From assembly GCF_003634695.1 (NCBI RefSeq), contig NZ_RBWV01000009.1, positions 620,001 to 684,000 on the forward strand: a stretch of 64,000 nt of DNA, written 5' to 3'. The translations under genes were made by a program, and so were the position numbers. The stretch is from Motilibacter peucedani (lineage in GTDB: Bacteria > Actinomycetota > Actinomycetes > Motilibacterales > Motilibacteraceae). This document shows positions 1-8,430 of the stretch, piece by piece. The notes below the pieces were generated by a model. The model made no database searches and was not told the DNA's origin. It saw only the letters and a list, made by a program, of their open reading frames with translations. Each line of letters begins with the position of its first letter. The first letter of the stretch is position 1.

Positions 1-588
1 GAGGCGCTCTCGGCGGTGCACCGCAACTCCCACCGGCTCAAGCGGCTCGTCGACAACCTGGTCACGGTCTCGCGACTCGACGCGGGGGAGGCCGCGAGGG
101 TCTCCACCGACGTCGACCTCTCGGCGACGGTCGCCGAGCTCGTCGAGGAGCAGGCCGCCGCGGCGCTCGCGAAGGGCGTGCTGCTCAGCGCGCACGTCGA
201 CCCGCACGTGGGCGTCGAGGGCGACAACGACCTGCTCGACCGGCTCGTCTCCAACCTGGTCGGCAACGGGCTCAAGTTCACACCCGCCGGCGGCTCGGTA
301 CGCGTGTCGCTGCGTCGCGAGGGCGCCTGGGCGCTGCTGCAGGTGCGCGACACCGGCATCGGCATCGCGCTCGAGGAGCAGGAGGCGGTGTTCCAGCGGT
401 TCTACCGCGCCGCCGACGCCGAGGCCCGGGCGATCCAGGGCTCGGGCATCGGGCTGGCGATCGTGCGCGAGGTCGCAGCGGCGCACGAGGGGTCGGTCAC
501 GCTGGTGTCGCAGCCGGGGGCCGGGACGACCGTGACCGTACGGCTGCCGCTGGTCCCGGCGATGGCCGGGACCGCGGCGGAGCAGTAG
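1..588 (+). CDS. Sensor histidine kinase, C-terminal part (cut by window start)
   Basis: C-terminal part of a two-component sensor histidine kinase; the gene begins before the window. The frame is open from base 1. It shows the end of the HisKA dimerisation helix and then a complete HATPase_c domain: N box (NLVGNGLKFTP), G1 box (DTGIGIALEE), F box (FQRFYRA) and G2 box (GSGIGLAIVREV). The phospho-accepting histidine and the sensory domain lie outside the window, so the signal is unknown. It ends eight bases from a convergent single-domain response regulator, which may or may not be its partner. The family call is firm. Confidence 0.9.
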   Translation, partial: EALSAVHRNSHRLKRLVDNLVTVSRLDAGEAARVSTDVDLSATVAELVEEQAAAALAKGVLLSAHVDPHVGVEGDNDLLDRLVSNLVGNGLKFTPAGGSVRVSLRREGAWALLQVRDTGIGIALEEQEAVFQRFYRAADAEARAIQGSGIGLAIVREVAAAHEGSVTLVSQPGAGTTVTVRLPLVPAMAGTAAEQ

Positions 589-600
589 GCGGACGCCTAC
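585..600. terminator. Hairpin containing both stop codons of convergent genes
   Basis: GTAGGC (585-590), a four-base loop GGAC and GCCTAC (595-600) form a perfect 6-bp stem. The TAG stop of the kinase and the TAG stop of the minus-strand regulator both lie inside the stem. There is no U tract, which is common for GC-rich actinobacteria. It is a candidate bidirectional terminator, called from symmetry only. Confidence 0.4.
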
Positions 601-977
601 CAGACGTCGTCGGCGCCGACGGGGGTCGAGCGCTCGACGGCGTTGATCAGCGCGGAGGCGATGAAGGGCTTGGTCAGGTAGGTCGCACCGACCTCGCGGC
701 CGCGGGCCACGTCGTGCTCCTGCACACGGGCGCTGAGGAAGACCACGCGCACGTCGGAGCCGCCGAGCCCGCGCAGGGCCTGGACCAGCTGGAAACCGTC
801 CATGCCCGGCATGCTCACGTCGAGCACCGCCACCTCGGGCAGGCCGCGCTCCTCCACGAGCGCCAGCGCGGCGTTCCCGTCGCCCACCGCGACCACCCGG
901 TGCCCGGCGGCCTTGAGCCGCATCGACACCAGCCCGCGGATGTCCTCGTCGTCGTCGACGACCAGCACGCGTGCCAT
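597..977 (-). CDS. Single-domain response regulator (CheY-like receiver)
   Basis: A stand-alone receiver domain of 126 residues that would be phosphorylated by a histidine kinase and act through protein-protein contact, since it has no output domain. It shows the acidic triad near the N terminus (VVDDDED), the phospho-acceptor Asp53 in VLDVSMPGMDG, the Ser of the FLSAR switch strand and the conserved Lys of TKPF. The ATG at 977 has a clear AGGAGG six bases upstream. The frame stays open far upstream of this start, but that part reads as noncoding. It is convergent with the kinase fragment at the window start. Confidence 0.88.
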   Translation of the reverse strand: MARVLVVDDDEDIRGLVSMRLKAAGHRVVAVGDGNAALALVEERGLPEVAVLDVSMPGMDGFQLVQALRGLGGSDVRVVFLSARVQEHDVARGREVGATYLTKPFIASALINAVERSTPVGADDVW

Positions 978-1218
978 CTCTACCTCCTGAGCTCGGCTGG
1001 AGATGCTCCAGCTGTCGCTGCACCTTCGGAGCGGGCCGCGGACGACCTGAGCACGGAGCCGGGTCTGTGGAGAACGCCTGCGGCATCCACAGCGACCTGG
1101 CAGTGTCGCCACAGGCAGGGCCAGAAGTGGGTACACATCCTCAGGGACGGACGACCCGGTGCCGATGAGAGGTGGACACCGGACTTTCGCCGGACGTTCG
1201 CACAGAGGGAGCAGCCTG

Positions 1219-2310
1219 GTGCTGATGGCAGCAGACGCAGTCGGCCGGTCGGCCACGCCCGGCGTGCGCCCGCGTGCGGCACGCCTGCGCACCCCGCTGG
1301 TCCGCAAGCTCGCCGGCGTCGCCGTCGTCGCCGCCGGGGTGTGCGCCTCGGTCGCCGGGCTGCAGCGCGTCCCGGCCTTCTCCCTGCTCCCCGCCGTGCT
1401 CGGCCTGTCGGCCTTCGTGATCGGCAAGTACGTCTTCTGCCCCCTGCGCTGGCAGGCGCTGTCGGTCTCGGAGCACAGCACGGCGTGGTTCGTCCGCGCC
1501 TTCGCCGAGGCCGAGCTGCTCGGCCTGTGCACGCCCGGCCACGCGGGCGCCGACCTCTGGCGGGTGCGCCGCCTCGAGCGCACCGGTCGCCGTCGCGCCT
1601 GCGCCTTCGGCGAGGTCGCCGCCGACCGGCTGGTCGGCTCGGTCGGCATCGTGGCCTTCGCCCTGCTCTCCGGCACGACGCTGCCGCGTCCCCTGCTCGT
1701 CGGCGCCGTCGGCGGCCTGCTCGCCGCCGTGGCGGCCGTCGCCGTGCTGCTGCGCGCCCGCCCCGGCCTGCGCGAGCGGGTGCCCTCGCTGCCCGGTCCG
1801 CGCCGGCTCGCTGCGGCCGTCGCCTACAGCCTGGGCTACCAGGCCTCCGTGCTCGTGATGCTGGTCGGCGTCGTGGCCGCGGTCGGCGCCTCGGTCGACC
1901 CGCTGCAGCTCGCCGGCGTCTTCGCCGCCAGCCAGCTGGCGGGCGTCGTGCCCGGCCCGCAGGGAGCCAGCCCCAAGGACGGCGCGCTCGCCTTCGGCAT
2001 GGTCGCGCTCGGCGTGCCGCTCGAGGCGGCGCTGGGCGCCGTGTCGCTCAAGGCAGCGCTCGCCTGGGTCCCCGGCCTGGCGCTCGGCAGCACCGCCTTC
2101 CTGGTCAGCCGCGCCTCCGTGCGCCGCGCCCGCACCGCCGTGGCCGCGCTGCCGCACCCGGCCCTGCCGGCGATCCCCGCCCTGCCGCACCCGACCCTGC
2201 CGAGCCTCCCTGCGCTGGCCGCCCTGCCGCACCCCTCGCTCCCCGCCTTCGCGCCGCTCGAGGGCGTCGTCCCCGACGGCGTTCCCGCGCTGGGCGCGGC
2301 CGCCGCGTGA
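1219..2310 (+). CDS. Flippase-like integral membrane protein (YbhN/LPG-synthase TM family)
   Basis: A 363-residue polytopic membrane protein with about eight hydrophobic segments. It resembles the lysylphosphatidylglycerol-synthase transmembrane/UPF0104 flippase-like family, whose members are proposed to move lipid-linked substrates. Supporting stretches are AADRLVGSVGI in the middle and the later glycine/proline-rich VVPGPQGASPKDGAL, where the family usually has a PGG motif. The GTG at 1219 follows GAGGGAG by seven bases; ATG 1225 is an alternative. The last 55 residues are a Leu-Pro-His-Pro repeat tail not expected in the family. The stop overlaps the next gene by GTGA, implying joint translation with a phosphodiesterase that handles lipid head groups. 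The substrate is unknown. Confidence 0.6.
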   Translation: MLMAADAVGRSATPGVRPRAARLRTPLVRKLAGVAVVAAGVCASVAGLQRVPAFSLLPAVLGLSAFVIGKYVFCPLRWQALSVSEHSTAWFVRAFAEAELLGLCTPGHAGADLWRVRRLERTGRRRACAFGEVAADRLVGSVGIVAFALLSGTTLPRPLLVGAVGGLLAAVAAVAVLLRARPGLRERVPSLPGPRRLAAAVAYSLGYQASVLVMLVGVVAAVGASVDPLQLAGVFAASQLAGVVPGPQGASPKDGALAFGMVALGVPLEAALGAVSLKAALAWVPGLALGSTAFLVSRASVRRARTAVAALPHPALPAIPALPHPTLPSLPALAALPHPSLPAFAPLEGVVPDGVPALGAAAA

Positions 2311-3014
2311 CCAGCGGCGCGAGCGGGCGCCGCGTGCTCGCGGCCGCCCACCGCGGCGGCAACTCGGTCCACGCCCTGGAGCAGGCGGCCGACAGCGGAG
2401 CCGACATCGTCGAGCTCGACGTCCAGCCCGGGCCGCGGCTCGAGGTGCGCCACGCCCGCGACCTCGCGCCCCTGCCGCTGCTGCTCGACCGCGGCCGCCT
2501 GCGCCGCGGGTGGGGCCCCAGGCTCCACCTCGACGAGGTGCTCGACGTCGTCGAGGAGCTCCTCCCGCCCACGACCCGGCTGCTCGTGGACCTCAAGGGC
2601 ACGTCGACCTCGATCGGCGCCGAGCTCGCCGCCGTCCTCGAGCGGCGCGGGCCGAGCCCGCGCGCGGTGCTCGTCTGCGGCCGGCACTGGCCCGCTCTCG
2701 ACGCCTTCGCCGGCCTGCCCCAGGTCGGGGTGATGCTCTCGGCCGGCAAGCCCGGCGAGCTCGCCCTCCTGCGCCGCCGGCTCGCCGACGGCACGCTCGT
2801 CTCAGGGCGCCCGCCCGCCGGCGTCTGCCTCTCCCACACGCTCGTCGACGCACCGCTCGTGCGCGAGCTCGAGGCCCAGCTCCCGCTCGTGCTGTCGTGG
2901 ACGGTCAACCGGCGCACCCATCTCGACCGGGTGCTCGAGGCCGGCGTCGGCGGGGTCATCACCGACCGGGCCGACTTCCTCCGCGAGCTCTCGGGCGTGC
3001 CCGCCGGGCGCTGA
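2307..3014 (+). CDS. Glycerophosphodiester phosphodiesterase family protein
   Basis: A 235-residue TIM-barrel enzyme of the GDPD family, which hydrolyses glycerophosphodiesters to glycerol 3-phosphate and an alcohol. The N terminus has AAHRGGNS, matching the catalytic HRG. DIVELDV supplies the metal-binding Glu and Asp. The C-terminal half has LSWTVN and GVITDRAD, both typical of the family. The usual ENT after HRG is replaced by NSVHAL, so the substrate or activity may differ. The start GTG overlaps the stop of the flippase-like gene (GTGA), so the two are translationally coupled. There is no signal peptide, so it should act in the cytoplasm. Confidence 0.8.
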   Translation: MTSGASGRRVLAAAHRGGNSVHALEQAADSGADIVELDVQPGPRLEVRHARDLAPLPLLLDRGRLRRGWGPRLHLDEVLDVVEELLPPTTRLLVDLKGTSTSIGAELAAVLERRGPSPRAVLVCGRHWPALDAFAGLPQVGVMLSAGKPGELALLRRRLADGTLVSGRPPAGVCLSHTLVDAPLVRELEAQLPLVLSWTVNRRTHLDRVLEAGVGGVITDRADFLRELSGVPAGR

Positions 3015-3128
3015 GCCCGAACACCCTCCCGGGTCAGTGTCGCAGTGCGAGCCGCCGGGTAGGACCCAGCGCGACAGCGCGTCGGGAGGTCCCTCCCGCG
3101 CGCCCCTTCGCAGATGGAGGAACTCCCC

Positions 3129-3395
3129 ATGGGCATCGGCATCGGCATCCTGCTCATCGCCGCGGGCCTGATCCTCGCCCTCGCCGTGGACGCGACGGTC
3201 TCCGGGCTCGACATCCAGGTCGTCGGCTGGATCCTCGTGGCCGCCGGCGTGCTCGGGCTCGTGCTGGAGCTCGCGCTCTTCGCGCCGCGGCGCCGCTACC
3301 CCGGGGCCGTGGCCCCCGACGTGCGCGAGCGCACGGTCTACCAGGACCGCCCCGTCGTCGAGGAGCGCCGCGTCTACGACGACCCGCGCTACTAG
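3129..3395 (+). CDS. Small two-helix membrane protein (DUF6458-like)
   Basis: An 88-residue protein with two hydrophobic helices (about residues 2-20 and 28-52) followed by a charged, Arg/Tyr-rich cytoplasmic tail ending in DDPRY. The glycine-rich first helix, opening MGIGIGILLIAAGL, is typical of the actinobacterial DUF6458 family, for which no function is established. The start is ATG 3129, preceded by GGAGG with an eight-base spacer; an in-frame ATG at 3114 lies before the ribosome site and is rejected. It stands alone between the diesterase and a convergent gene. Confidence 0.7.
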   Translation: MGIGIGILLIAAGLILALAVDATVSGLDIQVVGWILVAAGVLGLVLELALFAPRRRYPGAVAPDVRERTVYQDRPVVEERRVYDDPRY

Positions 3396-3404
3396 GGGCC
3401 GGCG

Positions 3405-3421
3405 AGCGGCACGACCGCTCA
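3405..3421. terminator. Candidate bidirectional terminator hairpin
   Basis: GAGCGG (3405-3410), loop CACGA and CCGCTC (3416-3421) form a perfect 6-bp stem between the convergent DUF6458-like gene and the thioredoxin/NHL gene. It includes the latter's stop codon. No U tract. Confidence 0.4.
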
Positions 3422-5251
3422 GGCGGGGGCACCCAGCAGCGGCAGCACGAGCTCGCCGGGTGCGCCCGCGACCAGCCGGACGGGCACGCCCCAGTCCTGC
3501 TGGTGCACGTGGCACGCCGGGTTCTCCCCGGCGTCGTCGCACGCCGCGGCCGTGGCGGCGACGTGCAGCACGCCGTCGCCCGCCGAGGCGTCGAGCTCGA
3601 GGGTCCGCACCAGCTCGCTGCCGCGGCCCTCGCCCGAGCGCAGCAGCCCCGGCGGGGTCGACGAGACCGAGAGCCGCGTCGCGGGGCCCCACCTCTCGTC
3701 GAGGTGCTGGCCCGGAGGCGGGACGAAGACCACCTCGAGACGTACGCTGCCCGCCCTCAGTTCGGTGGGCGGGCGCTGCGTCCGCGACCGGGCGCCCATG
3801 ACCTCCGTGCCTCCGGTGAGCTCCACGGCGCGCACCCGGTGCGCGGCCGACTCGACGACCCGCACCCGGTCGCCGTCGACGAGGACGTCGGAGGGCTCCG
3901 CCAGCCCGGTCGCCACGGTGGCGACCGTCCCGCCAGACCCGTCGGGCGACCAGCGCCGCAGGGCGCCGTTGAACGTGTCGGCGACCAGGACGCTGCCGTC
4001 GGGGCACGCAGCGACGCCGAGCGGGTGCTGCAGCAGCGCCGAGCCCGCCGGGCCGTCGACGTGGCCGAAGTCGAACAACCCGGTGCCGACCACCGTGTCC
4101 ACCTCGTAGCCGCCGGCAGCGGCCCGGCGCAGCCGGCGCAGCGCCGAGGACTCGCTGTCGGCGACCCACAGCAGCTCGGCGTCGGACCCGAGCGCCGAGA
4201 GTCCCGACGGCTGCGAGAACCACGCCTGCCCGGCCGGCCCGTCGACGAGGCCCTCGTTCGTGGTCCCGGCCGCCACCTGCACAGCGCCCGTGCGCGGGTC
4301 GAACGTCCAGAGCTGGTGGATGCCGGCCATGGCCACCCAGAGCCGGTCGTCCCACCAGGCGAGGTCCCACGGCGAGGACAGGTCGCCGGTGCCGGAGCCC
4401 TGCATCCACTGCCGGCCGGACCCCGCGACGGTGACGAGCTCGCCGCTGGGCAGGCGCAGGCCGCGCAGCACGTGGTTGACCGTGTCGGACACCACGACGT
4501 CGTAGCCCGCCGCGGCGGCGACCTCCTCGGGCAGCACGCACAGCCCCTGCGGCTCGGCGAGCTGCGCGTCCGCCGGCCCGCCGTCTCGCAGCCCGCGCGT
4601 GCCGCTCCCGATGCGGCGGACGACCTCGCCGGCGTCGTCGAGCACCACGAGGCCGTGCCGGCCGGAGTCGCTGACCAGCAGCCCGCCGCCGAGCCGCTCG
4701 GGCAGGCGCACCGCCTTGCCGGGGAAGCGCAGCTCCGTGTTCGCCGGGGCTGTCGGTACCCACGGGCCTGCGCCGCGCCGCAGCGTGCCCCGCCGCTCGT
4801 GCTCGGCCACCTGCTCGGTGAGGATCCGGTCGAGCGCATGGGCGTGGCCCTCGCCGGCCAGGTGCGTGACGACGTAGCCCTCGGGGTCGACGAGCACCAG
4901 CGTCGGCCAGGCGCGCACCGCGTAGGCCGACCACGTCGTCATCGCCGCGTCGTCGAGCACCGGGTGGTGCACGTCGTAGCGCTCCACCGCTGCTGCGACC
5001 GCGTCGGCGTCGGCCTCGTGGGTGAACTTGGGCGAGTGGATGCCGAGCACCACGAGCTCGTCGCTCCACCGCTGCTCGAGCTCGCGCAGCTCGTCGATGA
5101 CGTGCAGGCAGTTGATGCAGGCGAAGGTCCAGAAGTCGAGCAGCACGAAGCGCCCGCGCAGCTCGTGCAGGGTCAGGGGCACGCCGCCGGTGCCGATCCA
5201 GGTGCCCCGGGCGAGCTCCGGTGCGCGCACCCGCGCGCGGCCGCCGCTCAC
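3419..5251 (-). CDS. Thioredoxin-like/NHL-propeller protein (NHLRC2-like)
   Basis: A 610-residue protein with an N-terminal thioredoxin-like domain (about 15-150) fused to an NHL-type six-bladed propeller (about 165-460) and a C-terminal beta-rich tail. The redox motif is CINC in FWTFACINCLHVIDEL, followed by the WPTLVLVDP strand with a cis-proline of the thioredoxin fold. Propeller strands repeat as LLVSDSGRHGLVVLD, DVVVSDTVNHVLRGL and VLVADTFNGALRRW. The architecture matches NHLRC2-like proteins of bacteria and animals; the biochemical role is not settled. No signal peptide, so it is cytosolic. The chosen GTG 5251 overlaps the nitrilase stop by GTGA; GTG 5230 is an alternative. It is second in a two-gene operon. 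Confidence 0.82.
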   Translation of the reverse strand: MSGGRARVRAPELARGTWIGTGGVPLTLHELRGRFVLLDFWTFACINCLHVIDELRELEQRWSDELVVLGIHSPKFTHEADADAVAAAVERYDVHHPVLDDAAMTTWSAYAVRAWPTLVLVDPEGYVVTHLAGEGHAHALDRILTEQVAEHERRGTLRRGAGPWVPTAPANTELRFPGKAVRLPERLGGGLLVSDSGRHGLVVLDDAGEVVRRIGSGTRGLRDGGPADAQLAEPQGLCVLPEEVAAAAGYDVVVSDTVNHVLRGLRLPSGELVTVAGSGRQWMQGSGTGDLSSPWDLAWWDDRLWVAMAGIHQLWTFDPRTGAVQVAAGTTNEGLVDGPAGQAWFSQPSGLSALGSDAELLWVADSESSALRRLRRAAAGGYEVDTVVGTGLFDFGHVDGPAGSALLQHPLGVAACPDGSVLVADTFNGALRRWSPDGSGGTVATVATGLAEPSDVLVDGDRVRVVESAAHRVRAVELTGGTEVMGARSRTQRPPTELRAGSVRLEVVFVPPPGQHLDERWGPATRLSVSSTPPGLLRSGEGRGSELVRTLELDASAGDGVLHVAATAAACDDAGENPACHVHQQDWGVPVRLVAGAPGELVLPLLGAPA

Positions 5252-6021
5252 AGCCGTCGGTCGCGCAGGACGGGGAACTCGGCCCGCGTGGTGGCGACGA
5301 ACGAGAGGTCGATGTCGGCGACCAGCACCTGCTCGGTGTCGTCGGCCTCGGCGACCACCTCGCCCCACGGGCTGACGACGACCGACCGGCCGCCGAGCGC
5401 GACGCCGCGCTGGGTGCCGGTCTGGTTGCAGGCGACCAGCCACACCTGGTCCTCGATCGCGCGGGCCCGAGCCAGCGTCGACCAGTGCCCGATGCGCGCC
5501 GCGGGCCAGGACGACGCCATCACGACGAGCTCGGCCCCGAGGTCGACCAGCGCGCGGAAGAGCTCCGGGAAGCGCAGGTCGTAGCAGGTGGCGAGCCCGG
5601 CGACCGTTCCCGCCACGGCTGCGGTGACCGGGCCGGGACCTGCGCCCAGCACAGCCGCCTCGCCGGAGTCGAAGCCGAAGCGGTGCACCTTGCGGTAGGT
5701 CGCGAGGGTCGCGCCGTCGGGCCCGAGTAGGACCGCGGTGTTGTAGAGGGTGCCGTCGTCGGCGCGCTCGACGACGCTGCCGCAGTGGAGGTACGCGTCG
5801 GCCGCCCGCGCCGCGTCGGCGAGCACCGGGACCACCGACCCCGGGAGCGGCTCGGCGCTCGACGCCCACTCGCGCGCGTTCCACGCGCCCTGCGCCCACA
5901 GCTCGGGGAGCACGACCAGGTCGGCGTCGCCCAGACCGGCCACCGTGCCCGCGACCTCCTCCACACGCTGTGCGAGCGGCGCGGACAGGTCGCCGCCGAG
6001 CTGGACCAGGGCCGTGCGCAT
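5248..6021 (-). CDS. Carbon-nitrogen hydrolase (nitrilase superfamily amidase)
   Basis: A 257-residue nitrilase-superfamily enzyme that hydrolyses an amide or related C-N bond. The catalytic triad is visible: Glu in VVLPELWAQGAW, Lys in YRKVHRFGF and the nucleophile Cys in ATCYDLRFPELFR. Length and motifs fit the omega-amidase/Nit branch that acts on small dicarboxylic amides or deaminated glutathione; which of these cannot be told. ATG 6021 starts the conserved MRTALVQLGG; the longer upstream frame is not coding-like. It is first of a pair with the thioredoxin/NHL protein. Confidence 0.85.
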   Translation of the reverse strand: MRTALVQLGGDLSAPLAQRVEEVAGTVAGLGDADLVVLPELWAQGAWNAREWASSAEPLPGSVVPVLADAARAADAYLHCGSVVERADDGTLYNTAVLLGPDGATLATYRKVHRFGFDSGEAAVLGAGPGPVTAAVAGTVAGLATCYDLRFPELFRALVDLGAELVVMASSWPAARIGHWSTLARARAIEDQVWLVACNQTGTQRGVALGGRSVVVSPWGEVVAEADDTEQVLVADIDLSFVATTRAEFPVLRDRRL

Positions 6022-6154
6022 CCTCCGATCCTGCCAGCAGCCGGTCACCACGAGTGACCCGCCTCTGGACGCCGGGGGGCCCGACGGGCCACAGTGGCTG
6101 CACGCACAAGCTCCGGCCACGGAGGCCGGGGCGCAGCCGAGGAGCACACCAGGC

Positions 6155-6736
6155 ATGAACGACTTCGACGAGCGCAGCTCGGCGATCGACGACCTCACCG
6201 GCGACTACGCGTTCGACCCGGCCCACACCCGCATCGGGTTCGTGGCCCGGCACGCGATGGTCACCAAGGTCCGCGGCACCTTCACGCAGTTCGAAGGCTC
6301 GTTCCACCTCGACGCCGCCGACCCCACCCGGTCGTCGGTGCAGCTGGCGATCCAGGCCGACAGCATCGACACCGGCCAGGAGCAGCGCGACGCGCACCTG
6401 CGCACCAACGACTTCCTCGACGTGCCCAACCACCCGCAGCTGGTGTTCCAGAGCAAGGAGATCAAGCCGGTCGACGAGGACGTCTACTCGGTGACCGGCG
6501 ACCTCACCATCAAGGGCGTCACCCGCCCGGTGACGCTCGAGGTCGAGTTCACCGGCAGCGCGAAGGACCCCTTCGGCAACATGCGCGCGGGCTTCGAGGG
6601 CCGCACGACGATCAACCGCACCGAGTGGGGCGTCAACTGGAACGCGGCCCTCGAGACCGGTGGATTCCTCGTCAGCGAGAAGGTCGTGCTCGAGATCGAC
6701 GTCTCCGGCATCAAGCAGGCCGACAGCGCCGGCTGA
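6155..6736 (+). CDS. YceI family lipocalin-like protein
   Basis: A 193-residue YceI-family protein, a beta-barrel that in studied members binds polyisoprenoid or other hydrophobic ligands. Family hallmarks are YAFDPAHTRIGFVARHAMVTKVRGTF at the N terminus (residues about 16-42), the central DFLDVPNHPQLVFQS and the late GDLTIKGVTRPVTL and FGNMRAGFEGRTTINR. No signal peptide is present, so this copy is predicted cytoplasmic, unlike the periplasmic E. coli YceI. ATG 6155 has a GAGGAG about ten bases upstream. It is monocistronic, divergent from the nitrilase operon and convergent with the aminotransferase. Confidence 0.88.
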   Translation: MNDFDERSSAIDDLTGDYAFDPAHTRIGFVARHAMVTKVRGTFTQFEGSFHLDAADPTRSSVQLAIQADSIDTGQEQRDAHLRTNDFLDVPNHPQLVFQSKEIKPVDEDVYSVTGDLTIKGVTRPVTLEVEFTGSAKDPFGNMRAGFEGRTTINRTEWGVNWNAALETGGFLVSEKVVLEIDVSGIKQADSAG

Positions 6737-6776
6737 GTCCACAGCGGGCCACCGGAGCCACTGCGTACCCGTTGGC

Positions 6777-7859
6777 TCAGCGCGAGAGCCACGCCTCCGC
6801 GACCTGGACGAACAGGTCGTTGGCCTCGCGCTCGCCGATGGTGACGCGTACGCCGTCGGCTCCGTAGGGCCGCACCGACACGCCCACCGCGTCGCAGGCG
6901 GCGGCGAACTCCGCGCTCCGGTCGCCGAGCCGCAGCCAGACGAAGTTGGCCGAGCTGTCGGGCAGCGTCCAGCCCTGCCGGCGCAGCGCGGCCGTCACGC
7001 GCTCGCGCTCGGCGACGAGCGCCTCGACCCGCTCGAGCAGCTCGTCGCGCGCCGCGAGCGACGCGATGGCTGCGGCCTGCGCGAGCCCGCTCACGCCGAA
7101 GGGCACGGCGGTCGCGCGCAGGGCGGCCGCGACCGGAGGGGCGGCCAACGCGTACCCGACGCGCAGGCCGGCGAGCCCGTAGGCCTTCGAGAACGTACGC
7201 AGCACCGCGACGTTCGCGTGCTCGCGGAAGGCGGCCACCCCGTCGGCCGCGTCCGCGTCGCGGACGAACTCGGTGTAGGCCTCGTCGACGACGACGAGCA
7301 CGTCGGAGGGCACGGCGGCGAGGAACCTGGCGAGCGCGTTGGTCGCGATCGTCGTGCCCGTCGGGTTGTTGGGCGTGCACAGCAGCACCAGCCGGGTCCG
7401 CGGTGTGACGGCGGCCAGCATCGCGTCGAGGTCGTGGCCCTCGTCGGCGGCGAGCGGCACCGGCACGGCGCTGGCGCCGGAGATCTGCACGACGATGGGG
7501 TAGGCCTCGAACGAGCGCCAGGCGAAGACGACCTCGTCGCCCGGCCCGCAGGTCGCCTGCACCACCTGCTGCAGGACGCCGACGCTGCCGGTGCCGGTGG
7601 CGACGCACTCGACCGGCACGGCGTGGAACGCCGCGATCTCGCGCACCAGCGCGGCCGCCGACATGTCGGGGTAGCGGTTGACCGAGCCGACCGCCTCGCG
7701 GAGGACCTCCTGCACGCTCGCGAGCGGCGGGTAGGGGTTCTCGTTGCTCGACAGCTTGTAGGCCGGGCGCCCGTCCGGGGCGACGGCCGGGCGGCCCGGG
7801 ACGTAGGCGGGCAGCGCGCTGACAGCGTCGCGCAGCTTCGGGGCGGCGGGAGTCGTCAC
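6777..7859 (-). CDS. pat: PLP aminotransferase, Pat/HisC-like
   Basis: A 360-residue fold-type I PLP aminotransferase. The cofactor lysine sits in [16 protein letters not shown]. Other family blocks are [45 protein letters not shown] and [13 protein letters not shown]. The overall pattern ([46 protein letters not shown]) matches the actinobacterial aromatic-amino-acid aminotransferase Pat (Rv3772-like, also called HisC2). It is not in a histidine operon, which supports Pat over HisC, but histidinol-phosphate activity cannot be excluded. The start is GTG 7859. It is last of a three-gene minus-strand operon behind DinB (19-base gap). Confidence 0.78.
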   Translation of the reverse strand: MTTPAAPKLRDAVSALPAYVPGRPAVAPDGRPAYKLSSNENPYPPLASVQEVLREAVGSVNRYPDMSAAALVREIAAFHAVPVECVATGTGSVGVLQQVVQATCGPGDEVVFAWRSFEAYPIVVQISGASAVPVPLAADEGHDLDAMLAAVTPRTRLVLLCTPNNPTGTTIATNALARFLAAVPSDVLVVVDEAYTEFVRDADAADGVAAFREHANVAVLRTFSKAYGLAGLRVGYALAAPPVAAALRATAVPFGVSGLAQAAAIASLAARDELLERVEALVAERERVTAALRRQGWTLPDSSANFVWLRLGDRSAEFAAACDAVGVSVRPYGADGVRVTIGEREANDLFVQVAEAWLSR

Positions 7860-7878
7860 GCCGCGAGCCTAACGGGGC

Positions 7879-8409
7879 TCAGTCGCCCGTCGAGCCGTCG
7901 ATGCACTCGCGCAGCAGGTCGGCGTGGCCGTTGTGGCGCGCGTACTCCTCGACCATGTGGCTGACGATCCAGCGCAGCGAGAAGCGGCCGTCGCGGCCCC
8001 GGCTGCGCACGTCGTAGCTGGTCTCGGCCGCGACGAGCCGGCGCGAGTGCTCGCACTCTGCCTCGAAGCGGGCGACCACCTCGGCGGCCGGGGTCGAGGC
8101 GAGGTCGTCGAAGTCGTCGTCGGGCGCCTGCTCCGAGTAGTAGACCGGCTCCACCTGCTCACCGGCGAGGGCCCCGCGGAACCAGCCGCGCTCCACCTCG
8201 GTCAGGTGCCGCAGCAGGCCGAGCAGCGAGAGCGACGACGGGGGCACCGGGCGCCTGGACAGCTGCTCCTCGGTCAGCCCGGCGCACTTCCCCAGCAGCG
8301 TGGCCCGGTGGTAGTCGAGCCACCCCTCGAGCATCGCGCGCTCGTCGAGGTCGGCGTCGGGCGCCGGCTCGGTGCGGGCGGGGGCTGCGGCGAGGGGGAG
8401 CTCGGTCAT
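7879..8409 (-). CDS. DinB/DUF664 family protein
   Basis: A 176-residue four-helix-bundle protein of the DinB/DUF664 superfamily, which in actinobacteria includes metal-dependent mycothiol or bacillithiol S-transferases. The metal-ligand pattern is His in LLRHLTEVERGWF and two His in MVEEYARHNGHADLLRE. The substrate is not predictable from sequence. The start ATG is at 8409. It lies between the GH15 gene (21 bases upstream) and the aminotransferase (19 bases downstream) on the same strand, so the three are probably co-transcribed although no shared pathway is evident. Confidence 0.82.
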   Translation of the reverse strand: MTELPLAAAPARTEPAPDADLDERAMLEGWLDYHRATLLGKCAGLTEEQLSRRPVPPSSLSLLGLLRHLTEVERGWFRGALAGEQVEPVYYSEQAPDDDFDDLASTPAAEVVARFEAECEHSRRLVAAETSYDVRSRGRDGRFSLRWIVSHMVEEYARHNGHADLLRECIDGSTGD

Positions 8410-8430
8410 GGACGTGGAGTCTGGCAGGGC

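Noticed and set aside
2802-5069. Minus-strand open frame of 755 codons and similar long Arg-rich frames
   Set aside because: They are out-of-frame shadows of real genes with no start signal or motif.
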